Origin: Thauera sp. K11
GTDB taxonomy: Bacteria > Pseudomonadota > Gammaproteobacteria > Burkholderiales > Rhodocyclaceae
Length of the DNA stretch: 64,000 bases
Assembly: GCF_002354895.1 (NCBI RefSeq)
Contig: NZ_CP023439.1
Coordinates: 62,001-126,000, forward strand
Direction: 5' to 3'
In this document: piece by piece, positions 10,353 through 21,397 of the stretch
How positions within the stretch are numbered: the first letter of the stretch is position 1
How the letters are laid out: every line of letters starts with the position of its first letter
Program-made: the position numbers and the translations under genes
The notes under the pieces: model-generated
Database searches by the model: none
What the model saw: only the letters and a program-made list of their open reading frames with translations
Told to the model about the DNA's origin: nothing

Positions 10353-10903
10353 TGGACGCCCTCGCACTCGACCCCGTGCTGGCGCGCGCCTGCGGCGCGG
10401 CGCTGGCGGTGATCCTGCTGCTGGGCGCGTGGCAGAAGCTGCGCGACGTGGCGGTGTTCGAAGCCTCGGTGGAGCTGTACCGGCTGCTGCCCGAAGCGCT
10501 GGTGCCCGCGTTCGCCCGCGTGTTCCCGGTGCTCGAAGCCATTGCCGGCACCGCCCTGCTGTTCGACGGCACGCGCGCCGCCGGCCTCGCCGTGGGCGCG
10601 CTGGTGCTGGGCGCGGCGACGCTGGCGGTGGCGATCAACGTCGCCCGCGGCCGCACCGGCATCGACTGCGGCTGCGGCGGCGCCGAAGGCCACACCCGCC
10701 TGTCGTGGGCGCTCGTCGTGCGCAACGCGGTGCTGCTCGCGCTGCTCGGCGCCGGTGCGCAGGCCGGCGCCGAGCGCAGCCTGGTCTGGATCGACTACCT
10801 CTCGGTGGCCGGCGGCACGCTGATGCTGCTCGCCCTCCATGCGGCAGCCAACCAGTTGCTCGCCAACCATCCCCATCTCGCCCAAATGAGGAACGGATCA
10901 TGA
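10352..10903 (+). CDS. aauE: Amine dehydrogenase assembly membrane protein AauE/MauE
   Basis: Membrane protein of 183 aa with about four or five hydrophobic helices and a CGCG cysteine cluster (GIDCGCGGAEGHTRLSW) typical of the MauE/DoxX-like methylamine-utilisation family. With MauD it supports export and disulfide formation of the cysteine-rich small subunit. The ATG overlaps the aauB stop (TGATG) and the stop overlaps the aauD start (ATGA), so the genes are translationally coupled. Confidence 0.9.
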   Translation: MDALALDPVLARACGAALAVILLLGAWQKLRDVAVFEASVELYRLLPEALVPAFARVFPVLEAIAGTALLFDGTRAAGLAVGALVLGAATLAVAINVARGRTGIDCGCGGAEGHTRLSWALVVRNAVLLALLGAGAQAGAERSLVWIDYLSVAGGTLMLLALHAAANQLLANHPHLAQMRNGS

Positions 10904-11502
10904 ACCAAGCCCTGATCGTCTCCAACGTCCTGCTGTGGATCGCGGTGCTCGCCGCGCTGGCCGGAATCTTCGCCCTCGCGCGCCAGATCGGCGTGCTGTA
11001 CGAGCGCGTCGCGCCGATGGGCGCCCTCATGCTCGACACCGGCCCGCAGGTCGGCGAGGCGGCGCCGGTGTTCGACCTGCCGCAGCTCGTCGCCGGCCGC
11101 GATCGCGTCTCGCTGGGCCTGCCGGCGCAAAAGAGCACGCTGCTGTTCTTCCTGTCGCCCACCTGCCCGGTGTGCAAGAAGCTGCTGCCCATCCTGCGCT
11201 CGGCCAACCAGTCCGAACGCGACTGGCTGCGCATCGTGCTGACCTCCGACGGCGAGCAGCCCGAGCACCTCGCCTTCTACGACAAGGCCGGCCTCTCCGG
11301 CTTCCCCTACGTGCTGTCGCGCGAACTGGGCATCGCCTGGCGCGTGGCCAAGCTGCCCTACGCGGTGCTGATCGACGAGCAGGGGCGGGTCGCCGCCAAG
11401 GGGCTGGTCAATTCCCGCGAGCAGCTCGAAAGCCTCTTCACTGCCAAGGAGCTGGGCGTGGCATCGGTGCAGGACTATCTCGAACAGCCCGGCCGCGCCT
11501 GA
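10900..11502 (+). CDS. aauD: Amine dehydrogenase accessory thioredoxin-like protein AauD/MauD
   Basis: 200 aa protein with one N-terminal membrane anchor (residues about 5–25) and a periplasmic thioredoxin/peroxiredoxin-like fold carrying the redox motif CPVC (LSPTCPVCKKLLP). MauD is needed to form the six disulfides of the small subunit; without it that subunit is degraded. It overlaps aauE by four bases and is 22 bases upstream of aauA, whose product is its expected substrate. Confidence 0.92.
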   Translation: MNQALIVSNVLLWIAVLAALAGIFALARQIGVLYERVAPMGALMLDTGPQVGEAAPVFDLPQLVAGRDRVSLGLPAQKSTLLFFLSPTCPVCKKLLPILRSANQSERDWLRIVLTSDGEQPEHLAFYDKAGLSGFPYVLSRELGIAWRVAKLPYAVLIDEQGRVAAKGLVNSREQLESLFTAKELGVASVQDYLEQPGRA

Positions 11503-11524
11503 TCCGGAACACAGGAGAACGACG

Positions 11525-12058
11525 ATGAAATGGCTGGATGAATTCTTCGAGCGCAGGACGCGCAAGGTGGCGCAGCGCGCGTCGCGGCGCAGCGCGCTGA
11601 TCGGCATCGGCAAGCTGCTGGTGGGCTCGGCCTTCGTGCTGCCGGTGCTGCCCTTCGACCGCACCGCCCAGGCCGCCGGCGCGGCGATGAAGAAGGCCGG
11701 CGGCAAGGCCCCGACCGAGCAGGACTGCGAGTACTGGCGCTACTGCGCGCAGGACGGCTACCTGTGCAACTGCTGCGGCGGCACTGCGACGAGCTGCCCG
11801 CCGGGCACGGAGGCGTCCAAGGTGTCGTGGATCGGCACCTGCCACAACCCGGAGGACGGCAAGGACTATCTCATCAGCTACAACGACTGCTGCGGCAAGA
11901 CGGCCTGCGGGCGCTGCTTCTGCAACACCAACGAGCGCGAGATGCCGGGCTACCGCATGGGCCTGCACAACGACATCAACTGGTGCATGGCCAACGACTC
12001 GACGATGTTCCACTGCACCATGGCCACGGTGGTCGGCCTGGCGCAGCCGCAGGGTTGA
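11525..12058 (+). CDS. aauA: Aromatic amine dehydrogenase small (TTQ) subunit
   Basis: 177 aa precursor of the catalytic subunit. It has a twin-arginine-like leader (SRRSALIGIGK) followed by a cysteine-rich mature chain. The two tryptophans that would form tryptophan tryptophylquinone are W102 (SWIGTC) and W153 (INWCM), 51 residues apart as in the Alcaligenes faecalis enzyme (W109/W160). With the same offset, D121 and T165 fall on the catalytic Asp128 and Thr172 of that enzyme. It oxidises primary amines such as phenylethylamine or tyramine to aldehydes and ammonia. No mauG-type TTQ-maturation gene is in the cluster, as also reported for the A. faecalis aau locus. Confidence 0.93.
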   Translation: MKWLDEFFERRTRKVAQRASRRSALIGIGKLLVGSAFVLPVLPFDRTAQAAGAAMKKAGGKAPTEQDCEYWRYCAQDGYLCNCCGGTATSCPPGTEASKVSWIGTCHNPEDGKDYLISYNDCCGKTACGRCFCNTNEREMPGYRMGLHNDINWCMANDSTMFHCTMATVVGLAQPQG

Positions 12059-12068
12059 GGAGGCGGCG

Positions 12069-12548
12069 ATGGACGGCATGCGCACGCCGGGCCGGATCGG
12101 GCGGGGCGGGAAGGCCGCCGCGCTCGCCGCGGCCTTCCTCGCCGCGGCCGGCGCGGGCGCGCCGGCCGTCGCCGACGACGCCGGCAAGGCCCGCTACCAG
12201 TACATCCTGAACTGCGCCGGCTGCCACCAGGCCGACGGCAGCGGCGCCCGGTCGGGCGGGGTGCCGACGATGCGCGGCCAGCTCGGCCACTTCCTCAGGC
12301 TGCCCGAGGGCAGGGCATTCCTCGTGCAGGTGCCCGGCACCTCGAATTCGCCGCTGTCGAACGGCGACATCGCGCGGATGCTGAACTGGATGGCGGCGTC
12401 CTTCTCCGCCGACACCGTGCCGGCCGGCTTCGTCCCCTACACCGAGGCCGAAGTCACCGGACTGCGCAGCAAGAAGCTGGCGAACGTGTCCGCGGTGCGC
12501 CGCGGCATCGTCGAGCAACTCGCCGCGCAGGGCATACGCATCGACTGA
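12069..12548 (+). CDS. Small periplasmic monohaem cytochrome c of the aau cluster
   Basis: 159 aa with a signal peptide (AAALAAAFLAAAGAGAPAVA) and one haem-attachment motif, CAGCH, near residue 55. It sits 10 bases after aauA, in the same place as the small c-type cytochrome gene described downstream of aauA in Alcaligenes faecalis. It is a plausible electron carrier from the dehydrogenase to the respiratory chain. A conserved axial Met cannot be assigned with confidence. Confidence 0.82.
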   Translation: MDGMRTPGRIGRGGKAAALAAAFLAAAGAGAPAVADDAGKARYQYILNCAGCHQADGSGARSGGVPTMRGQLGHFLRLPEGRAFLVQVPGTSNSPLSNGDIARMLNWMAASFSADTVPAGFVPYTEAEVTGLRSKKLANVSAVRRGIVEQLAAQGIRID

Positions 12549-12624
12549 ACGTGAGGCGCCCGGCCGCCAGGCGGCCGGTCCCGCAATTCCGCAGCAATCC
12601 CTTTCTTCCGACGAGGACACCCAG

Positions 12625-14004
12625 ATGCGCAAAACGACAACGAAATCCCTGCGTCCCGGCCTGCTGTGCACGGCGCTCGCCGCCCTGCTGGCGAGTCCGC
12701 CGGCGGGCGCCGCCGCGACCGAGGCCGAGATCGCCGGCCTCGGCAAGACGCTCACCCCCATCGGCGCCGAGGCCGGCAAGAATGCCGACGGCAGCATCCC
12801 GGCATGGAGCGGCGGGCTGAACCAGGTGCCCGCGGGCTGGAAGCCGGGCAGGCTCGACCCCTACAAGGACGACAAGCCGCTGTTCGCCATCGATGCCGGC
12901 AACGCCGACAAGTACGCCGACAAGCTGTCGGCCGGCCAGCTCGCCCTGCTCAAGACCTACAAGGGCTACCGCATGGACGTGTATCCGACCCGGCGCAGTT
13001 GCCCGGTGCCGGATTTCGTCGCCGCGCAGACGAAGAAGAACGCCGCCGCCGCGAAGCTCGGCGCCGACGGCTGGCAGCTCGAAGCGGTGGTGGGCGGCGG
13101 CACTCCCTTCCCTTTCCCGAAGAGCGGCGCCGAGGCGATGTGGAACTACAAGCTGCGCTACACCGGCCTGGGCCGGCGCGCGCAGATCTCGGCGCTGATG
13201 CCAGACAAGGACGGCTCCTACGTCGAGAACAAGCAGTGGGCCTACGAGCTGTATCCGTTCAACGATCCCAAGGTCGCCGGGCCGGCGGACGTCGGCGGCG
13301 TCGAATCCAAGCTGCTGTTCGACGTGCTGTCGCCCGCCTCGCGCGCCGGCGAGGGCTACCTGATCCACGCCTTCATCGACAAGCCGCAGGACGCCTGGAT
13401 CTACTTCCCCGGCCAGCGCCGCGTGCGCCGCTCGCCCACCTTCGCCTACGACAACCCGATCGCCGGCTTCGACAACCTCTACTTCGTCGACCAGATCAAC
13501 ATGTTCACCGGCGCGCTCGACCGCTACGACTACAAGCTGGCCGGCAAGAAGGAGATGTTCGTCCCCTACAACTCCTACAGGCTGATCGACAAGAACAACA
13601 AGTTCAAGGACATGCTCGGCCCCGACTACGTGAACCGCGACTACCTGCGCTACGAGCTGCACCGCGTGTGGGTGGTGGAGGCCACGGTCAAGGGCGACAA
13701 GCGCCATTCCTTCGCCAAGCGGGTGTTCCACTTCGACGAGGACTCCTGGGCGCTGCTGCAGGTCGACATGTACGACGCCAAGGGCAACCTGTGGCGCGTG
13801 CAGGAGGGCAGCCTGTGGGCCGCCCCCGACGTCGGCGCCTGCATGGCGTACGAGACGCAGATGTACGACCTCGTCGCCCGCCGCTACGTGACCGACAACT
13901 GGACGGCCGAAGGCGAGGTGATCGATCTCACCGCCGCCAAGGAAGGCCGCGTGACCGCCGCCACCTTCAGCCAGGACGAGATGCGCCGCCGCGGCGAGCG
14001 CTGA
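12625..14004 (+). CDS. DUF1329 outer-membrane lipid-binding-like protein (module 1)
   Basis: 459 aa exported protein of the DUF1329 family, whose fold is related to the LolA/LolB-type lipoprotein-sorting fold. It has a signal peptide (about residues 1–30), then the family start (TLTPIGAEAGKNADGSIPAW), the YKGYRMDVYPTRRS segment and the conserved block RRVRRSPTFAYDNP. A tryptophan/tyrosine-rich C-terminal half contains RYELHRVWVVEATVKGDKRH. It is the first gene of a four-gene envelope module in the aau operon and has a clear paralogue at 47725–49062. The function is not established; a role in moving a hydrophobic substrate through the periplasm is inferred. Confidence 0.85.
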   Translation: MRKTTTKSLRPGLLCTALAALLASPPAGAAATEAEIAGLGKTLTPIGAEAGKNADGSIPAWSGGLNQVPAGWKPGRLDPYKDDKPLFAIDAGNADKYADKLSAGQLALLKTYKGYRMDVYPTRRSCPVPDFVAAQTKKNAAAAKLGADGWQLEAVVGGGTPFPFPKSGAEAMWNYKLRYTGLGRRAQISALMPDKDGSYVENKQWAYELYPFNDPKVAGPADVGGVESKLLFDVLSPASRAGEGYLIHAFIDKPQDAWIYFPGQRRVRRSPTFAYDNPIAGFDNLYFVDQINMFTGALDRYDYKLAGKKEMFVPYNSYRLIDKNNKFKDMLGPDYVNRDYLRYELHRVWVVEATVKGDKRHSFAKRVFHFDEDSWALLQVDMYDAKGNLWRVQEGSLWAAPDVGACMAYETQMYDLVARRYVTDNWTAEGEVIDLTAAKEGRVTAATFSQDEMRRRGER

Positions 14005-14036
14005 TCCCGACCCGACCGCATCCAGGAGATTTCCCC

Positions 14037-15833
14037 ATGAAGACTCAGACGATCGCGCATCGTCGGGCGGCGCGCGCCGTGGCGCCTGCCGCGCTGGCCC
14101 TGGCCGTCGCCGCCGCGCTGTGGGCGCCGGCCAGCCACGCCTTCCGCTTCGGCTCCGAAGAAGGGCTGTCGGGCAGCTTCGACAGCACCCTCTCGTTCGG
14201 CCTGATCGGCCGTACCCAGTCGCCGGGCTGCCAGTCCATCGGCAACGACAGCGGCGGCTGCAACAACGGCACCAACAACGAGCTGCAGGCCAGGCAGGGC
14301 GCCGGCGGCTACGCCAACGCCGACTTCAACTTCACCAACTTCGACGACGGCAGCCTCAACTACAAGAAGGGCGACATCGTGTCGGCGGTGCTCAAGGGCA
14401 CGCACGACCTTTCGCTCAAGCTGCCCGGCGGCTGGAGTTCGCTGGTGCGCATGACGTGGTTCCACGACTTCAAGGCCGACGACACCCGCCGCACCGGCGT
14501 CGCCGACGAGGCATCGGGCGACGTCACGCTGCTCGACGCCTGGGTGGCGAAGAGCTTTTCCATCGGCGAGCGCAACGGCAAGATCAAGCTCGGCAACCAG
14601 GTGATCTCCTGGGGCGAGGACATCTTCATCCTCGGCGGCGTGAACCAGATCAACGCCATCGACCTGCAGAAGTTCCACGTGCCCGGCACGCAGTTGAAGG
14701 AGATCTTCATCCCGGCGCCGATGCTGTCCGGCTCGCTCGGCCTGAGCGAGAACCTCGGCGTCGAAGCCTACTACCAGTTCGCCTGGAACGGCTTCAAGTT
14801 CGACCCGGCGGGCACCTTCTTCTCCACCGCCGACGTGCTCGGCGAGGGGCGGCGGGTGGCCTACGTGCCGACCAGCATCATCGAGGACGTCGCCGGCCCC
14901 GGCGCCTGCGCCGGCCTGCCCAACGGCCGCTGCGGCGACGCCTCCGGGTTGTCGGACGCCGACGCGATAGCGGCCGGCATCGCCGTGCCCTACCTCGGCA
15001 CCAGAAAGCCGCGGCGGGCCGGCCAGTACGGGGTGAACCTGCGCTACAACGCCGAGGACATCGACACCGAGTTCGCCTTCACCTACCAGCGCTACCACGA
15101 CAAGCTGCCCTTCCTCGGCTTCACCGGCTCGCCGGACGGCGCGGTCACCGGCTACTTCGTCGCCTACGGCGAGAACAAGGACCTGTACGCCATCTCGGCC
15201 AACACCAAGATCGCCAACGTCGCCGTCGGTGCCGAACTGTCGTACCGGCCGCAGGACAGCGTGGGCGTCGATCCCACGGTGCCCTCCGGTTCGCTCGCCG
15301 GCGCGTTCGACCGCAACAGCGTCTACGACGTCGGCCGCCATCCGGGCTTCGTCGAGGAAGAGAAGTACCAGTTCCACCTCACCGGCTTCTACACCTTCTC
15401 GCACAACGATCCGCTCGGCGGGCTGGCCAAGGCGATCGGCGCCAGCGACGGCTTCATCCTCGCCGAGGCGGCGGTCACCCACTATCCGGGGCTCGACACC
15501 AGCGGCCGCATCCCATACTTCCTGCCCAACTATGCGCTGCCGGACAAGACCTCGTGGGGCTACGTGGCCGAGATCGGCATGAACTACCCCAACGCCTTCG
15601 GCAGCGGCGTGACGCTGACGCCGCAGATCGACTGGTACCACGACGTCTCCGGCACCAGCCCGAACGCGATCCCCTTCGTGGAAGGGCGCAAGGCGCTGAC
15701 GGTGTCGCTGTTCGCCAACTACCGCGACCGCTGGAAGGGCGCGCTGCAGTGGGTGACGTTCGCCGGCGGCGGCGCCAACAACCTGATGCGCGACCGCGAC
15801 TTCGTGTCCGCCAGCCTTTCGTACTCGTTCTGA
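14037..15833 (+). CDS. DUF1302 outer-membrane protein (module 1)
   Basis: 598 aa protein with a signal peptide ending at SHAFRFG and a long series of amphipathic beta strands ending in an aromatic residue (SLSYSF), as in outer-membrane barrels. DUF1302 members are found almost always beside DUF1329 genes. The segment KLGNQVISWGEDIFILGGVNQ is characteristic. The ATG at 14037 follows a CAGGAGA ribosome site. It probably forms the outer-membrane component of the module; whether it imports or exports is unknown. The paralogue is the frameshifted gene at 45954–47707. Confidence 0.85.
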   Translation: MKTQTIAHRRAARAVAPAALALAVAAALWAPASHAFRFGSEEGLSGSFDSTLSFGLIGRTQSPGCQSIGNDSGGCNNGTNNELQARQGAGGYANADFNFTNFDDGSLNYKKGDIVSAVLKGTHDLSLKLPGGWSSLVRMTWFHDFKADDTRRTGVADEASGDVTLLDAWVAKSFSIGERNGKIKLGNQVISWGEDIFILGGVNQINAIDLQKFHVPGTQLKEIFIPAPMLSGSLGLSENLGVEAYYQFAWNGFKFDPAGTFFSTADVLGEGRRVAYVPTSIIEDVAGPGACAGLPNGRCGDASGLSDADAIAAGIAVPYLGTRKPRRAGQYGVNLRYNAEDIDTEFAFTYQRYHDKLPFLGFTGSPDGAVTGYFVAYGENKDLYAISANTKIANVAVGAELSYRPQDSVGVDPTVPSGSLAGAFDRNSVYDVGRHPGFVEEEKYQFHLTGFYTFSHNDPLGGLAKAIGASDGFILAEAAVTHYPGLDTSGRIPYFLPNYALPDKTSWGYVAEIGMNYPNAFGSGVTLTPQIDWYHDVSGTSPNAIPFVEGRKALTVSLFANYRDRWKGALQWVTFAGGGANNLMRDRDFVSASLSYSF

Positions 15834-15885
15834 TGCGCCCTGCCGGGGCGGACGCTGCCCGCCCCGGCCTCCTGGAATCCCCCAC

Positions 15886-18249
15886 ATGATCGAGAAACTC
15901 GTGCTGGCCCTGCAGCGCGTCTGCTTCCGGTTCCGGCTGCCCATCCTGCTCGCGCTGCTGGCCTTCACCGCGGCGATGGCGGTCTTCGCCGCGCGCCTGC
16001 ACATGAGCGCCGGCTTCGACAAGCAGTTGCCGCAGGACCACGAATACATCCAGACCTTCAACCAGTACCGCGATGTGCTGTTCGGCGCCAACCGCATCAT
16101 CGTCACCGTCGAGGCGGCGCACGGCGACATCTGGAACGAGAAGGCGCTCACCCGGCTGTACGACGTCACCCAGGCGCTGTTCTTCATGAAGGGCATCGAC
16201 CGCCGCACGGTGAGTTCGCTGTGGACGCCCAATACCCGCGCGGTGCAGATCACCGAAGAGGGCATGAAGGCCGAGGACGTGATCGGCGGCGACGTCACCG
16301 TGAAGGCGCTCACCCCGGACAACATCGCCGCGATCCGCGAGCGCACCATCGTCGGCGGCTTCATCGGCAGCCTGGTGGCGAACGATTCGTCCTCGGCGAT
16401 GGTGGTGGCGGAGCTGGCCGACCCCGATCCGCAGACCGGCGAGCGCCTCGACTACGCGGAATTCAGCCAGCGGCTCGAAAAGGAAGTGCGCGCCGCCTTC
16501 GGCGACGACGACATCCGCATCCGCATCATCGGCTTCGCCAAGCAGATGGGCGACATCTCGGAAGGCGCCACCGGCGTCGTCGAATTCTTCGCGCTCGCCT
16601 TCCTGCTGACCGCCGCCGCCGTCTACTGGTACACCCGCTCGTGGGTGCTCACCTTCCTGCCGCTGGCCTGCTCGCTGGTGTCGGTAGTGTGGCAGTTCGG
16701 CACCATCACGCTGCTCGGCTTCGGCCTGGACCCGCTCGCCATCCTGGTGCCCTTCCTGGTGTTCGCGATCGGCGTGTCGCACGGCATCCAGCAGGTGAAC
16801 TACATCGCCAAGGAGGTCATCAACGGCGCCGACGGCTACACCGCTGCCAGCCGCAGCTTCACCGGCCTGCTGGTGCCGGGCACGCTGGCGCTGATCACCG
16901 CCTTCGTCGGCTTCGCCACCCTCGTGCTGGTGCCGATCCCGATGATCCGCGAGCTGGCGATCACCGCCTCGGTGGGGGTGGCCTACAAGATCGTCACCAA
17001 CCTCATCATGCTGCCGGTGCTGGCGAGCTACTTCCGCTTCGACGACAAGTTCGTGCTGCGCGCGAGCAAGGTCGAGGGCATGCGCAACCGCCTGATGGCC
17101 GGGCTCGGCGTGCATATCGCCAACCCGCGCAACGCCGCCATCGGCACGCTCGCCGGCGTCGTGCTGCTGGGGGTGGCGGTGTGGCAGAGCCAGGGCCGCC
17201 ACGTCGGCCACGTGCTGCCCGGCGCCCCCGAACTGCACGACGACTCGCGCTACAACCAGGACGTGGAGGCCGTCGTCGCGCGCTACAGCCTGGGGCTGGA
17301 CCTGCTCACCGTGGTGGCCGAGACGCCGGCCGAGGGCTGCTTCCGCCACGACGTCATGAGCCATGTCGACCGCCTCACCTGGCATCTGGCCAACGTCCCC
17401 GGCGTGCTGTCGGCGCAGTCGCTGCCCACGCTCACCAAGCTCGCCGCCTCGGGCGTGAACGAGGGCAACCCGAAATGGGCCGCGCTGCCGCAGGAAGAAC
17501 TGACGCTGGGCGAGGCGGTGCGCCAGGTCCCCGAGGGGCTGCGCCTGTTCAACGCCGAATGCACCGTGCTGCCGGTGAACCTCTACCTCGCCGACCACAA
17601 GGCGTCGACGATCAAGGACGTGGTGGCGGCGGCGAAGCATTTCCGCGACACCCGGCCCTTCGACGGCGTCACCGTGCGGCTGGCCAGCGGCAACGCCGGC
17701 GTGCAGGCGGCGACCAACGAGGTGGTCGAGCATTCCGAGCTGCCGATGATGCTCTACGTCTATGCCACGATCCTCGTGCTGGTGTTCGCGGTGTACCGCG
17801 ACTGGCGCGCGATGATCGCCTGCTGCGTGCCGCTGACGCTGGCCACCTTCCTCGGCTACTGGTTCATGAAGTCGCTCGACATCGGCCTCACCGTGGCGAC
17901 CCTGCCGGTCATGGTGCTGGCGGTGGGCATCGGCGTGGACTATGCCTTCTACATCTACAACCGCCTGCAGATGCACATGGCGCACGGCGAGGACATCGTC
18001 ACCGCCTTCAAGCAGGCGCTGCGCGAAGTCGGCGTGGCGACGGTGTTCACCGCGGTGACGCTGTCGATCGGCGTGGCGACGTGGTCGTTCTCCGCGCTCA
18101 AGTTCCAGGCCGACATGGGCATGCTGCTGACCTTCATGTTCATGATGAACATGATCATGGCGATCACCCTGCTGCCGGCGCTGGCGGTGACGATAGACAT
18201 GCTGATCCCGCGCCGCGGCCCGGTGCGGGCGCCGCTGATGGCGCACTGA
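15886..18249 (+). CDS. MMPL/RND-family transporter (module 1)
   Basis: 787 aa inner-membrane protein with the RND layout: an N-terminal helix (residues about 20–40), a large periplasmic loop, a block of helices near residues 235–400, a second periplasmic loop, and a final block near 620–780. The segments PFLVFAIGVSHGIQQVN and VMVLAVGIGVDYAFYIYNRL hold the charged intramembrane residues of the family. It resembles the hydrophobe/sterol exporter branch (MMPL/HAE-like) and lacks an adjacent membrane-fusion protein. It sits with DUF1302, DUF1329 and YCF48 genes as in the second copy at 50201–52672. Confidence 0.88.
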   Translation: MIEKLVLALQRVCFRFRLPILLALLAFTAAMAVFAARLHMSAGFDKQLPQDHEYIQTFNQYRDVLFGANRIIVTVEAAHGDIWNEKALTRLYDVTQALFFMKGIDRRTVSSLWTPNTRAVQITEEGMKAEDVIGGDVTVKALTPDNIAAIRERTIVGGFIGSLVANDSSSAMVVAELADPDPQTGERLDYAEFSQRLEKEVRAAFGDDDIRIRIIGFAKQMGDISEGATGVVEFFALAFLLTAAAVYWYTRSWVLTFLPLACSLVSVVWQFGTITLLGFGLDPLAILVPFLVFAIGVSHGIQQVNYIAKEVINGADGYTAASRSFTGLLVPGTLALITAFVGFATLVLVPIPMIRELAITASVGVAYKIVTNLIMLPVLASYFRFDDKFVLRASKVEGMRNRLMAGLGVHIANPRNAAIGTLAGVVLLGVAVWQSQGRHVGHVLPGAPELHDDSRYNQDVEAVVARYSLGLDLLTVVAETPAEGCFRHDVMSHVDRLTWHLANVPGVLSAQSLPTLTKLAASGVNEGNPKWAALPQEELTLGEAVRQVPEGLRLFNAECTVLPVNLYLADHKASTIKDVVAAAKHFRDTRPFDGVTVRLASGNAGVQAATNEVVEHSELPMMLYVYATILVLVFAVYRDWRAMIACCVPLTLATFLGYWFMKSLDIGLTVATLPVMVLAVGIGVDYAFYIYNRLQMHMAHGEDIVTAFKQALREVGVATVFTAVTLSIGVATWSFSALKFQADMGMLLTFMFMMNMIMAITLLPALAVTIDMLIPRRGPVRAPLMAH

Positions 18250-18263
18250 CAGGGAGCGCGACG

Positions 18264-19211
18264 ATGCTGAAGAAAACGATGCCGCGCCTGGTCCTCGCCG
18301 CCGCCGCGCTCGCCGCCGTGCCGCTGCAGGCGGCCGATACCGCGCCGGTGCCGGCGATGGCGGCGCGCCTGGCGGCCAGGGTGCCGGTGACCGGCATGGC
18401 GCGGGCGGGCGACGCCCTGGTGGCGGTGGGCGACTACGGCACGGCGATCCGCTCCACCGACGGCGGGCGGACCTGGCAGCAGGCGGCGGTGCCGGTGAGC
18501 ACGCTGCTCACCGCGGTGCATTTCGCCGACGCCAGCAATGGCTGGGCGGTGGGCCACGGCGGCGTCGTGCTCGCCAGCCGCGACGGCGGCGCCACCTGGG
18601 CGTTGCAGCAGGTGCTGGACGGCAAGCCGGTGCTGCTGTCGGTGTACTTCGAATCCGCCGGGCGCGGCTACGCCGTCGGCGCCTACGGCAGCGCCTGGCG
18701 CACCGCCGACGGCGGCGCCACTTGGGCGCCGATGATGGTGGGCAGCGGGGCGGATGCCGACATGCACCTCAACCACCTCTTCGCCGCGCCCGGCGGCGCG
18801 CTCTACATCGCCGCCGAAAGCGGCCTCGCGTTCCGCTCCGGCGATGGCGGCGATACCTGGACCACGCTCAGGCCGGGCGCCTCGGGCTCGCTGTGGAGCG
18901 GCCTGGCGGCGGGCGACGAGATCCTGCTGCTGGGCATGAGCGGCCGCGTGCTCGCCAGCCGCGACGGTGGCGGACACTGGCGCACGCTCGACAGCGGCAC
19001 CGGGCAGTCGCTCACCGGCGCGGTGGCGGATGCCGACGGCCGTCTGACGGTGGTCGGCGCCGGCGGCGCGGTGCTGCGCGGCGGGCACGACCGGCTGGCC
19101 GCCGAAGTCCGCGCCGACCGCCAGAACCTCGCCGCCGTGCTGCTTGCGCCCGATGGCGGCGTGGTCGTCGGCGGCCAGCTCGGCGTCGAGCGCCTCGATC
19201 CCCCTCGCTGA
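18264..19211 (+). CDS. YCF48-type beta-propeller, exported (module 1)
   Basis: 315 aa protein with a signal peptide (LVLAAAALAAVPLQA) and repeated BNR/YCF48 motifs (STDGGRTWQQ, SRDGGATWAL, TADGGATWAP, SGDGGDTWTT, SRDGGGHWRT). In photosynthetic organisms this fold assists photosystem II assembly; in other bacteria it is found next to RND genes of this type. Here it is the fourth gene of the envelope module, 14 bases after the transporter. It is presumably a periplasmic scaffold or adaptor. The second copy is at 49059–50204. Confidence 0.85.
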   Translation: MLKKTMPRLVLAAAALAAVPLQAADTAPVPAMAARLAARVPVTGMARAGDALVAVGDYGTAIRSTDGGRTWQQAAVPVSTLLTAVHFADASNGWAVGHGGVVLASRDGGATWALQQVLDGKPVLLSVYFESAGRGYAVGAYGSAWRTADGGATWAPMMVGSGADADMHLNHLFAAPGGALYIAAESGLAFRSGDGGDTWTTLRPGASGSLWSGLAAGDEILLLGMSGRVLASRDGGGHWRTLDSGTGQSLTGAVADADGRLTVVGAGGAVLRGGHDRLAAEVRADRQNLAAVLLAPDGGVVVGGQLGVERLDPPR

Positions 19212-19222
19212 CGGAGACCCCC

Positions 19223-19696
19223 ATGCTGACAAGACTGATCGCGCTGCTGCGCGGCGACATCGAGGCCGAAGCGAGCGAGAGCGGCCCCTTCGAACGCCGC
19301 CAGATCGCCGTCGCCGTGCTGCTGCTCGAAGCGATGTACGTCGATCACCGCGCCTCCGAGAACGAACACGCCGCGGTGACGCGCCTGCTGCGCGAGCACT
19401 TCGGCCTGCCCGACGCGCTCGCGCTCGAACTGGTGCGCGTCGCCGGGGAGCGCTATGCCGAAGTGCTGGACGACTGGGAATTCACCGAGGCGGTGCGGGT
19501 CGGCTTCGATGCCGGCGCGCGCCGGCAGATCCTCACCATGCTGTGGGAGGTCGCCTATGCCGACGGCGACCTCGCGCGCCTGGAAAGCCGCCTGCTGGCG
19601 CGGCTGGCGGGCCAGCTCGAACTCGACGCCGCCGCGATCGAGGCCGCGCGGGCCGCGGCGGCGGCGCGCTCCGGCCTCATCGGCAACGGCGGCTGA
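19223..19696 (+). CDS. TerB-like (DUF533-type) helical protein
   Basis: 157 aa, all-helical, with the TerB-domain pattern of acidic helices (VAVLLLEAMYVDHRASENEHAAVTRLLREHFGL … ILTMLWEVAYADGDLARLESRLLARLAGQL). The name derives from tellurite-resistance clusters, but most family members have no known function. It lies 11 bases after the YCF48 gene and 37 bases before the aldehyde dehydrogenase, so it is probably cotranscribed. The second envelope module has no copy of it. Confidence 0.75.
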   Translation: MLTRLIALLRGDIEAEASESGPFERRQIAVAVLLLEAMYVDHRASENEHAAVTRLLREHFGLPDALALELVRVAGERYAEVLDDWEFTEAVRVGFDAGARRQILTMLWEVAYADGDLARLESRLLARLAGQLELDAAAIEAARAAAAARSGLIGNGG

Positions 19697-19733
19697 ACCT
19701 TTTTCACCGAAGAAGTCACCACAGGAGACACAC

Positions 19734-21236
<1,503 letters not shown>

Positions 21237-21397
21237 TCCGCGGCGCCGCCTCCGCGCGAAGCCCGGCCCCGGCGGCGCAGCCCGTGCCGCCGGGCCTCTT
21301 GCCCCGTCGATGGCGGCGGGCGCCTTGCGGTATCGTTGCGGGCGGACGGCACGGCGTGCCGACCGTTCGCCCTCGTCGATCCGCAGGCCGCAGCGCA

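Noticed and set aside
12666..14003. Long alternative-frame open reading across the DUF1329 gene, fused to DUF1302
   Set aside because: The upstream part is an out-of-frame shadow; the real DUF1302 start is ATG 14037 with a signal peptide.
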